Below, in pieces: positions 31,950 through 41,407 of a DNA stretch of 64,000 nt (the first letter of the stretch is position 1; the number at the start of each line of letters is the position of its first letter). The stretch lies in the NCBI GenBank assembly GCA_900169235.1, contig FWCC01000135.1:1-64000 (forward strand), read 5' to 3'. The position numbers were made by a program, and so were the translations under genes. The DNA is from Zarea fungicola. Lineage: Eukaryota > Ascomycota > Sordariomycetes > Hypocreales > Cordycipitaceae. Under the pieces are notes generated by a model, which was not told where the DNA came from, did not search any database, and saw nothing but the letters and a program-made list of their open reading frames with translations.

Positions 31950-34010
31950 ATAACTTGTAAGAATCAGCTGAAGGAAGTAGTTAAAGGTTAGAAAAGCTAC
32001 CATTCCGCTGAATGTTTTGCCAACACAGTCGTCGCCAATTATATAAAATATGGTTTGGATGCGTCCAGGTGGCTCTTGTGCCATCCTGTGTGGGCCACCC
32101 AGCATCAGCTGCACTCTCGGCTTAATTAAATTACCCCATTGAATCAGTTCCGTCACCTATGAAATTAGACCGCCCGACGGGGTGTCTTGTCAGCTTCGTC
32201 CACGTCTAGCTGACCAAGAAATTGGCGAGCCTATCGTGTCGGTCAAAGTTATTGATCCGGAATAGATTAACGCTAAGCCACTATGGAATTAGCATAGTAG
32301 GGGAAGGTGACATTTGCCAGTTAGGGTCAGTAAGGCTGGGTTATAGTGTACGGTGACTTATTTTGTGTGAAGAAGTCTGCCGTTTTACGATTATTCTTAC
32401 TATTACATGGTGAGTGAATAAACAATTAAACCGCCTGGTGAGGAGATCCAATAGTGTAACTATCAGACTGTGCTACATCACATTTAGTCCAGTGTTTGAC
32501 TCATACAAACCCTTTCAGCACCATAACATGACCAAGCAAGTATACTTGTTCCTTTATCTTCCTCCGAATCTAGTGCTTTAAATTATGTTTTGTCTCTCTG
32601 GTTGGCTTGGAGCTATCTATTTACCCAAGTGTCAGAATCCTATCTACTGCATCTAACGCAGCGCCAAGTATTCGATCATGGTGGAATCTACCAAGTGTGG
32701 CGGGGCCGACCAGTGGCCAACTCGAACAAATTGTTGATTGCACTGTCTTCGTGCGTGGCCTCCGGCTTAGTCTATCGGAGGACCATTCCCGCCAAGGTAA
32801 ATTAATTGGTTTTCTAGCTGTGTCTTCATGAATTGAAGCTTCACAGACCTTGTCCATCCGATGTATCGAAATAGAAAAGGAACGACTGTTTCCAGCTCCT
32901 GTGCATAAGAACACTTAACTAACATTATGAATTTAAATGAAGTGGATTTTTCCATCTTGCCATGTTTTGTGGCATCGTAGATGCAACACACATACTCTTA
33001 GACTCCGACCTCGAGCCTAGCTCCTTCAATGAATGCATGCTAGAAGTAGTATATTCTCTCCGGCGGCACACGCCGCTCACGTCCCAAGTTGTGGTACGCT
33101 TCGACCTAAACAAAACACCTTCCAGCACGGATACTGCTCCATTGTGGAACAGACAGGCACGATTATCGCTTGGAACTAGATGTTTAACATCATTTCACAT
33201 AACTAGTAATCCGGACCATACCTGGGAATACTGCCGCTATGGTGACGGCATGCTAAACGTTTTCGGTCGGCCATCGTTCTACCTTCAACTGAGGAATATG
33301 CCCCCAAAACCGTAGCAGGGTAAGCCGTGCTGGATAGAAGCATTTGTAATACCATCTGCATCAATAGTGACCAAAAGATACTACAGTAGAGCAAACGTTA
33401 CTCCAAATTCAGGGGATCCCTTGCGGACTAATTAGGTCTTTATTAAGCCGCATTCTACTAGGAGCTAAACCAATTATCACGCAAGTTTATAGTTTTACTA
33501 CGTGTGCAAATACCCACCACAATCTGTAGCGGGTGACTCACCAACACGGCGCTGCTACATCACCGCCGTGACGAGATGGAGGCCGACGTTGTGTTCCGGC
33601 CCATCTTTATCAAAGAACCCCTGTCTGCAGCGGCCAACATGACCGGCATATGAAGGAGTGGGGATTTTAGATTTCTAATATGGTGATCTCACAAAATAAA
33701 GTCGATTTTCAGCGGAAAATCCCTGGCCTAGGCGCTGTGGGACCCAGTTGATTGTATATGAGTAACGTATCTATTTCAGCCATGCGCCGCTAGAAGAGCA
33801 GTACATTATTAAGCTCCGTGACGAAACATCCCGACTGCGCGAAACGCTGATCAATCAAACAACACCTCAACAATCATATCAGCGGCCCTGATTACAGCTC
33901 CCTATATAAGGCTCTACTCTAACCCCCTTCCTAGAGTGTAGTCGAATTAGCAGCACCGCTTACGACATCACCTTTCACCTTACCGACAGAACTACGGATA
34001 TATCGGTAGC
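31950..34010. other. intergenic, possibly remnants only
   Basis: About 2 kb with short frames on both strands (for example 32962-33315 plus, 32925-33128 minus), none with known motifs. A 38-codon open stretch at 33781-33895 (reading L-E-E-Q-Y-I-I-K-L-R-D-E-T) looks like a protein remnant without a start. Confidence 0.4.
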
Positions 34011-34792
34011 ATGCCAGCTTCAAAGATACTTCTAGTTCTTGGGTCCGGCCACAATATTGGCCGCAGCCTAGCCAATGAGTTCAAGATTAAAAACTATAAA
34101 GTTGCGCTTGTTTCCCGTGGCGCGACGGATGGCCTAATTAGTCCCGAAGGCTTCTTGAACATTCAAGCGGATCTTAGTCAACCCAGCACTATCCCGTCTG
34201 TTTTTGAGGCCGTCAGACGCCAGTTCGGTGGTCCACCGAACGTGGTCGTGTATAACGCCGCAGCTTTAACGGTGCCGACAGATCCCGACAACTTATTCTC
34301 AGTCCCACTACCAAAGTTTGAGGCAGATCTGGCAGTATTAAATACAACTGCATATTACGCAGCTCAAGAAGCTGTAGCCGGTTTTGAAGAGATAGGCAAC
34401 AGCGGTCCGAGGGCATTTATATACACTGGAAATATACTTGCCGCGGTTACAACATCTATACCGCGGACTCTTACTCTCGGCACTGGAAAGAGCGCAGCAA
34501 GCTACTGGATAGGAGCTGCATCTGCCTTTTTCAAGGATAAAGGTCATAGGTTCGTGATACTCTAGACGCGGAGGTCGCTTTCATGTGCAATATTCTGATT
34601 GACTATTACAGGTTCTATTATGCAGATCAACGTACGCCAGCTGGTGGGTTTGTAACATTTGACCAACTTTCTGGATCAGCCGCAGCAGAGTTTTACTTCC
34701 AGTTATCTGAGGGAGATGCCGATATTCCGTGGTATGCAACTTTTGTAAATGGCAAAGGGTACACTGAATTTTTGGATTCCACTAGGCGATAA
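34011..34792 (+). CDS. atypical short-chain dehydrogenase/reductase, two exons
   Basis: Exons 34011-34549 and 34612-34792, with a 62-nt intron (GTTCGT...TTACAG) that splits an Arg codon. The product is 239 aa, a normal SDR length. The N-terminus has beta1, the glycine turn G-S-G-H-N-I-G, and a following basic S-R-G that suggests NADP. The N-A-A-A segment is present (V-V-Y-N-A-A-A), as is a Y-T-G-N strand in place of the usual Ser-containing strand. At the Y-x-x-x-K position the Lys is kept (G-T-G-K-S) but the Tyr is Leu. It is therefore either a non-classical reductase group or a catalytically altered member. The second exon gives the substrate-binding end. Confidence 0.75.
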
Positions 34793-35348
34793 GATAGTAC
34801 AGAAGTTATGGTTTGGTTTATAGGTCGCCTTGCGTTGCCGTTTGTCTTATATATATCTCAGGTATGCAATTGAGACCACACTGCAATTTGTCTTGGAAAC
34901 AGGATATTAGGGTTACTATAACGCGTTCAATAATAAACTAAAGCATTTTCTTGAGGATAATGGTACTGAAGTGGCTGCAATACTGGGCCAGGGAATTGAG
35001 GTGAGTGACAGGCTGGTGGATTATAGGGACCAGGAATGCCTGGAACTAGTTAGCAGGTCACGCAAAACATGATGGCGGATAGAAAGGGTAGGCACAAAAC
35101 GTAGAATAGAAGAGAAGGTATCTTGGTATTTATCTGTTCTTGAGACGAGAGATGGACTTTATTGGTGTAATAGATCTATATGCATAAATACACTAACAGC
35201 CTAAAAAATAACTTGGGAAAGCAATTGAGGGACTCGCAGTTGACTGTGGCGTCTTGCCTGCTGCAATTTGATGCATGTAACCAGGCCCTGCCCACAGACT
35301 CGCAGCCGTCGGCTGATTGTCAAAGTATGAGGTACTGTCTTAAATCTC
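34793..35348. other. intergenic, nothing recognised
   Basis: About 550 bases forming the 3' flanks of two converging genes. Confidence 0.5.
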
Positions 35349-35933
35349 TCAAGGTCTGCCAGTGATGAGTGGGCCGAAAATATCCCAAAAGAACTTGCCC
35401 GTCTTAAAGACAATCTGTGCATCAGAAAGATAATCGGCAGCACCAGGTGCGCCTTTGCAGGGATCCCCCGCCTTTCCGACTGTTGCAATGGCCTTTAAGC
35501 CTGTATCTCCCTTGACGGTGACCCATGGCTTGACGTTGCAAGTCTCCTTCAAGTTGTCGCGGCCGCCACAGCAGTTGTACATGGCCTGAGCAACGATGAG
35601 CGCAATATCGCTGCGGGCATAGTGGGCGTTGTCAAACAGGTACTGGTTCTGCACGCAAACCTGGACTGAACCAGCCTTGATGACAATGCCATGGCTGGCC
35701 TTGATGAGAATGGAGTCGGGGAGACTACCACTGGTGAGGGTGTTGGTCTGAATGGCGGTAGCAAGAGCTTGCATATCATTCGTCTTGATATCAAAGGCTG
35801 GCTCTCTCTCGCGCGGGCCAGGGCAGGACCAGCTAGGAATGATGCTTCGTTCAGTGGCGGGGATAGGCTCGGCATAAGCTGAGAGTGCAGGCATAAGAGC
35901 GAGCAGCATAAGTTTTACTTGAGTGAGAAGCAT
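35349..35933 (-). CDS. secreted hypothetical protein, 6 Cys
   Basis: Single exon, 194 aa. It has a signal peptide (about residues 1-22, ending S-A-Y-A), one early Cys, then V-Q-V-C-V-Q-N-Q, a C-C-G-G-R pair, E-T-C and D-P-C-K-G. The central region is beta-rich and the C-terminus ends in an aromatic helix-like segment. No family recognised. Likely an extracellular protein stabilised by three disulfides (inference). Confidence 0.65.
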   Translation of the reverse strand: MLLTQVKLMLLALMPALSAYAEPIPATERSIIPSWSCPGPREREPAFDIKTNDMQALATAIQTNTLTSGSLPDSILIKASHGIVIKAGSVQVCVQNQYLFDNAHYARSDIALIVAQAMYNCCGGRDNLKETCNVKPWVTVKGDTGLKAIATVGKAGDPCKGAPGAADYLSDAQIVFKTGKFFWDIFGPLITGRP

Positions 35934-38530
35934 GGTTGATTGCGATTGTGCTGTGTCTTACAGGCTTTCGTGATGTAGCAGAGTAGAATAGATTTCCAGG
36001 TGAGAAGGTTGTAGATTGAAGTGAGGATTGTTTCTGCAATGTTCAACAAGCGACGACACAGGCGGCATATATATAGAGAAATTGTGTGCAATCGTTGAGA
36101 TGGCGAAATGTAGTGCGGCCTGGTAATGATGGCTGCTGACAGCCGTGATACAATAATTACCACACTGACGAACAATGACAGAACTGCCAGACTGCTCAGC
36201 AGTCTCCAGATTCTAATAATAACACATTCTAAACAGTCCAGGCAAGCGCCATCGGCCTCTGATGAGGCTCAAAGACAAGTTCTCCATGTAAGCATGCTAA
36301 GCCACTCGGCAGTTTGCCTAGTGCTTGCTTTTAGAGACCTTGGCAGTGTGACCCATAAATTGGGCGTTTTGCATTTTAACTAGAGGAAACGATAAGATGG
36401 CTGAAGGTGGTGGCTGGCGTTCGCTGACGGGAAATTCAAACCACGCCGCGGCCTAATTAAAGAGCGTCCCACAGATTTTGCCAAGAACTCTAATTTCAAC
36501 TTTAACTTAATCAGGCAACACTAGCCAGGGTCTCACATAAGAAACTAATGGTCCTTGCTGCGCCTCATTGTTACATCCGTCGTTTTCCCAGCCATGTTGT
36601 GTATGTATTAATATTAATTATTGCAAGGCTGAGTATTGTAAGCGCATGGCTAAAAGGCTAGTGAACCGAACGCTAGAGCCGTGGACTGGATTATGCTGAG
36701 CTAGGAAGGTAAGCGCGTACAGTAGTGAGCGGGTAAGTGGTAAGCGGATAATCGGGTATTCGGGTCGATTCTGAATAGTGCAAGCTCTGGACTTGATAAT
36801 AACTCAAATAAAGCTCCTTTACTCTTGTTTACACATTAAGGCGGGCAGCACAGACAACCAACAGGTCGGTCGACTGGCTTCTTTAAAGGAGGTTTAGGTT
36901 AGAACTATGGCGAGCTGACTGTTAACGCCGTCGCTGGCAGCAGCTATAATGGAATCTGCTGAGGGTTATCTTGGTTGCTATGAGATTAGTCATGTAGGGA
37001 CGGTATCTGATGTTGTGTTATGAACTGGGCTGATCATGGTTGCATTATTTTGTTTTCAGGGATAAATATATAATATCTCTTGAATTTATTAAAGCTCAAG
37101 ACAATTAAATTTAGCCCCTCTTTCGTGTAGTACATTACATGTGAGATTCAAGTCTGCTCCATAGGTCTTGTCGGATCAGCGTGCGGGGAGTGGCAGCAAG
37201 TTGCCAACAGCACGATTCCACATCATTACAAACAAGATGGAACCAATTCAACCGTCACTATGGACCGGCCCCGATTCTTGGCGTGTGGATGGAAAGGCAT
37301 CCATCCACACCTTGGCAGGACTTTAATGACCAGGAAGTGGTCATCAATATGACACGAGCGGCACAGTTGCTGGTTGAACACAAATTTGTTCAGAGTCCGC
37401 AAATCCTTTATTCTCACTTTAGGATTAAGATTCGAGGATTCCTTTCCGGCTCGTGGCGCCGCTACACAGGAACCATTCGACGCCGGCCGTTTTGACTTGC
37501 CCTCGGGCAAGCCCGCGAGGAGGCAGACCAAGAACATTCACTGCATTATAGCCGAAAAGTATCAGAATACCCAGCCGGAGCTTTAGGCCTTCTTTTCCAA
37601 GCGTCTGGGTGCCAAAATACACACGCTCAAGGGGGCGAGCCACGCTGGTTTGGCCAGCAAGGTGAAAACGTGGCCAACAGTATTCTTGATGTGGCCAACA
37701 GTATTCTTGATGTGGCCAACAGTATTCTTGATGTGGCCAACAGTATTCTTGACGCGGCCAATGGTTGCTAAATACTTTAAAGACCTTTGTTCTTTTCAAT
37801 TTAATAGTGAATCATCTATTGTATAATTTTGCAATTCCGACTCAGTGACTATCTATTATAAACACATGCATCCTCGTCAATAGTTTGACCGTGACCATGT
37901 CTTGAGTGAAAAGCCAGCCACAGCTGAAGACTTGGTAGGAACCTTCTCCTGCTCATATAAATTTAGTACAAAAAGGAAATTATTTCGGAGAATGTGTTTA
38001 TTAGGGGTAGAAGTGTTTTGCAGGGCAGCTCTGTTTTGGGACAGACCTATGAGCGAGGATGCAGGCTTTATTATGTAAATGATGGTTCCGTCACTATTGG
38101 AATCTGCATCTTAATACTGCATCCTACTCTGCGTCTGTCTTGTTATGGTGGAAAATGCATTTTTAACATTGGGGAACTGTATTTGAATGAATGCACATCA
38201 TGAAGGTGTTTGATTATAGTAAGAAATATATATATATATTTAATTAGTCGGGAATAGCGAATTGATGTAGCTTTTATAGGAAATCAGAAATTCCCGAGTA
38301 GCGCTGAAAGCTGCTCAGTCGTCGGAGAACTCGCAAGTGTTCAATCCGACGCAAACTACCATATTACCAACACTAGGCAACCAGCCAGCCTTGCCCTTTT
38401 ATTAGGCCGTATAACTCTCGTATTTTAATCAAGGGTTGCATTATCCCCACATATAACGCGATACCTTGCGACTGTTTGTTTTAAACCGGCCATTTCCCAC
38501 TCATTCATTCCTCATTCATCTCATCACAAA
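35934..38530. other. gene-poor region with a minisatellite
   Basis: About 2.6 kb without a supported gene. It holds the 21-bp tandem repeat at 37670-37753 and a short AT microsatellite near 38228-38243. The last 100 bases are the promoter of the esterase gene. Confidence 0.5.
37670..37753 (+). repeat. 21-bp minisatellite, four copies
   Basis: Four head-to-tail units of GTGGCCAACAGTATTCTTGA plus one base; the copies are identical except for the last base of the fourth, and a partial fifth unit (GCGGCCAA) follows. The unit is a multiple of three and the plus frame reads V-A-N-S-I-L-D repeatedly within an open frame of about 90 codons (37496 to about 37770) that has no ATG. Confidence 0.9.
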
Positions 38531-39454
38531 ATGTCTGCATTTTTTTCATTCGTGCGCTACCTGCGCGTGAAGCTATTGGTGTCCCTCTTCCGACTCATCA
38601 CTAGACTGGTTCAGCCCCTTCCCAAGAGCACGCCCGACGCCATCCTCGCCATCCCCTCGCGAGACACCACGCGTACAATAAAAACCCACGTATACCTGCC
38701 ACCGCAGCCCAAAACCCCCGTAAACACACCTCAGCCAGTCCTCCTCAATTTTTTCGGTGGCGGCTTCGTCATGCCCTTTCACGGCGCTGACGACCTCTTC
38801 TGTCGTCGAATGGCCGCCGAGGCAGGACATATTGTCCTGGACGTCAGCTACCGTCTCGCGCCGGAGCATCCCTTCCCCGCGGCCCTGCACGACGCCGAGG
38901 ATGCGGTCCGCTACGTAGTAAACCACCCAGAAAAGTACAACACGTCCCAAATCTCCGTGTCTGGCTTCTCCTCTGGCGGGACCTGTGTTCTCGCGCTCCT
39001 CACCTCGTTCCCCCGCGACACGTTCCAGTCCGCCATTACGTTTTACCCATCCACAAACGCCGCGCAGGATCCGAGTCTACGGGTGGCGCCGGTGCCGGGT
39101 GGGAAGAAGGCGCCGGCGCTGTGGACGAGGGTCTTTCGGGAGGCGTACTTTGGGGAGGCGGACCCGAGGGATCCGCGCATCTCGCCGATTGATGCGGATA
39201 CATCTGTGTACCCGGGTAAAATGCTTGTGATTACGGCAGAGATGGATACGTCGGCCTTGGAGGCGGAGGCGCTGGCAGAGAAGGCTGCCGCCGAAGGAGG
39301 AGCAGATGAAGGGAGAAGCAGAGAAGTGGTGGTTCGGAGGGTGAAGCGTGTTGGACATGGTTTTGATAAGAAGAGTAGCAACGAGTGCGTGCTGGCGAGG
39401 GAGGAGAGTTATGCACTCGCCCTTCAGATGTTGAAATCCGTGACAAATGAGTAG
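38531..39454 (+). CDS. alpha/beta hydrolase-3 (HSL-type esterase/lipase)
   Basis: Single exon, 307 aa. Residues 1-30 are hydrophobic and may anchor or target the enzyme. The oxyanion motif is N-F-F-G-G-G-F (residues 73-79), with Phe in place of the usual His of H-G-G-G. The nucleophile elbow is G-F-S-S-G (Ser147), V-S-Y-R-L-A-P-E-H is present, the acid is likely the Asp of A-E-M-D-T, and the His is in V-G-H-G-F-D. It would hydrolyse acyl esters; the substrate is unknown. The sequence is GC-rich and codon usage is unlike the accessory genes to the left, marking the start of the core-like segment. Confidence 0.88.
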   Translation: MSAFFSFVRYLRVKLLVSLFRLITRLVQPLPKSTPDAILAIPSRDTTRTIKTHVYLPPQPKTPVNTPQPVLLNFFGGGFVMPFHGADDLFCRRMAAEAGHIVLDVSYRLAPEHPFPAALHDAEDAVRYVVNHPEKYNTSQISVSGFSSGGTCVLALLTSFPRDTFQSAITFYPSTNAAQDPSLRVAPVPGGKKAPALWTRVFREAYFGEADPRDPRISPIDADTSVYPGKMLVITAEMDTSALEAEALAEKAAAEGGADEGRSREVVVRRVKRVGHGFDKKSSNECVLAREESYALALQMLKSVTNE

Positions 39455-40166
39455 GAACTGCGCGTAGTGTTGCCGGCCACTTATACCGTGGTGCAGGCTG
39501 CGTTGGACGTCAAGAATGAGATACGATGAGACCATCAGAGCCGTAATCCAGAATGTGTTTTCGTGCTATGGAATTATCTTTTGGGGCTTTTTTTTTCCTT
39601 TTTTTCTTTTTCAATACCAAATTGTATACAGTTAGTTACTGTCAAGCCATCGGAGACAATTGTCGAGAGCCGAGACACCAGACTGTGAGACCAAGACACC
39701 AGACTGCAAGGTTTAGAATATCACAACCCGGTCATATAAAATGCTTGAAAATTTTATTCAGCTCATTTACCAGAAAGTACAACCTCAATTTTGTTCTCCA
39801 TTTTCTACCAGTGGTAAATTTGACGTCCTGCTTTTATTCGGCTGCCTAGTCGAGAATACGGGTGCCTAGCCTCTGATGCAGAAACCCCAAAACAGCATCC
39901 ATCGTATCAAGACTTTCTTCCCCTTTTCCAATAAGCTGAACAATATTTTGTTGCCTTTGGGTGGCATACTGCAGCCTGAATATGCCTTGCCTGCACTCAG
40001 CGTCGCCATCTCGCCAAGTTCAGGCTAGACGGACAGCCACAGGTACGTTACATAAAGCCCACGCTGGACAATCAACTTGCACGCTCTCATTTCATCATTA
40101 TTCTCGTGCCATTACATTAAGCCTATAAAATTTCTGACAAAAGGTCAACCCTTTGGAATAGTCAAA
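39455..40166. other. intergenic, nothing recognised
   Basis: About 700 bases containing a T-rich stretch near 39583-39612 downstream of the esterase and the promoter of the 2EXR gene. Confidence 0.5.
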
Positions 40167-41270
40167 ATGTCTACATCCGTTGACCCCCCAGACGCAGACG
40201 CAACGGCAGAGCCATCACCAACTCCACAGCCGCCTGCCGAATCATTGACATTTCCATTTGACCGTCTGCTGCCCGAGATCCAGCTCATGGTCTGGGAAGC
40301 GTCTCTCCCGCCACGGCGCATTTTTCACGTCCGCGACACCTACAAACTCAAAACCACTAGCACTGCCACCAACAGACCATCTTCCTCTTCTTCAGATGTG
40401 ATTATTGGTGGCGGCGGGGGCTTCCGCTTCCACATCCGCCATCCACCACCTCCCCTCCTCGCGATATGCCGCACCGCCCGCGCCCTCGCCCTCCGCCGGG
40501 GCATCTTCCTCGACGGGCCTCACGGCGCCTGGTTCGATCCTGAAACGGACATGCTGTACTTTGACCGAAACCAGCGTCACAGCTTCCGCTCCTCCGCTAC
40601 CGCCATCACCTCGCCTCCTCCTCCTCCTCCTACTACTACTACTTCTACTGCTACTTCGACAGATGTACCCTCATGCTGGTCGGAGATTAGGCACGTCGGC
40701 CTCGAGTGGCGCGCCTTCTTCTCGCGCACCCCGCGCCTCAGCCCAGGAGACGACATGGGTTCCATCTGGCGCGACGCCCTCGCCCCATTGCGTTCGCGCA
40801 TGCCGCGCCTTCGGACGGTCACGTACGTGCTCCCCATGGTGCGGCACGCGGGGGGGTTGACCTGGGGTCGGGAACCGTATGGTGCGTCGCGGTTTCAAGC
40901 GGAGCTCGTGGCGCTGCCGGACGAGACGCATGTGCCGTGGGGGGATTCCCTCATCCTGGATACCTTGCGGTCATCACCTGGTAACAACTCTGGGCGAAGA
41001 ATGGCCATGGCGGAGATTTTGGATGGGCGGCGGAGTTACCTCGTCCCGTGGGGGGATATACGGGCGGTGATTGATGGGTCGCTCAACATTGATGAGGAAG
41101 ACGAGGAAGACGAGGCTGGTGTCACTGAGGAAGTGGACTGGAGAGAGATGGAGGAAAAGAAAAGGCTGCAAGGGGAAAAGAAGAATCTACCAAAGTTGGA
41201 CCTTACGGGGTGTTGGCTGCTGAGGATGAATGCGCGCTATGATGAGGAAGTGAATTCCTTTCCTTCCTAG
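40167..41270 (+). CDS. 2EXR domain-containing protein
   Basis: The 2EXR domain of filamentous ascomycetes (function unknown) starts at F-P-F-D-R-L-L-P-E-I-Q-L-M-V-W-E-A-S and includes P-P-L-L-A-I-C-R-T-A-R-A-L-A and W-F-D-P-E-T-D-M-L-Y-F. I prefer the ATG at 40167 (367 aa) over the one at 40077 because it has a TCAAAATG context and the extra 30 residues look non-conserved. A Pro/Thr/Ser low-complexity stretch is encoded by a CTC/CTA microsatellite at about 40613-40660. The C-terminus is acidic, then Lys-rich. Confidence 0.85.
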   Translation: MSTSVDPPDADATAEPSPTPQPPAESLTFPFDRLLPEIQLMVWEASLPPRRIFHVRDTYKLKTTSTATNRPSSSSSDVIIGGGGGFRFHIRHPPPPLLAICRTARALALRRGIFLDGPHGAWFDPETDMLYFDRNQRHSFRSSATAITSPPPPPPTTTTSTATSTDVPSCWSEIRHVGLEWRAFFSRTPRLSPGDDMGSIWRDALAPLRSRMPRLRTVTYVLPMVRHAGGLTWGREPYGASRFQAELVALPDETHVPWGDSLILDTLRSSPGNNSGRRMAMAEILDGRRSYLVPWGDIRAVIDGSLNIDEEDEEDEAGVTEEVDWREMEEKKRLQGEKKNLPKLDLTGCWLLRMNARYDEEVNSFPS

Positions 41271-41407
41271 TTCACCAATAAAGTATACACGCATATAACA
41301 CACGCATATAAATACATAAATGACAAGAATCATCCGAGTGAAACGTGAAATCAAACAGGCTGTTATGTACAATTGGTATTTACAACTACATCTCCATCTC
41401 CGCTTCT

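Noticed and set aside
32590..33394. Several overlapping frames on both strands that looked like broken gene pieces
   Set aside because: I tried to join them with splice sites on both strands and found no family motif or consistent frame, so no gene is called.
33781..33895. Short helical open stretch after an acceptor-like TTTCAG
   Set aside because: It has no donor exon and no start; a transposase or bZIP remnant was considered but there are too few residues to support either.
37670..37753. Regular repeats that could suggest a CRISPR-like array
   Set aside because: The 21-bp units are directly adjacent with no spacers, and this is eukaryotic DNA; it is a minisatellite.
39077..39535. Minus-strand open frame of 152 codons
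   Set aside because: Lies antisense to the esterase C-terminus and has no motif.
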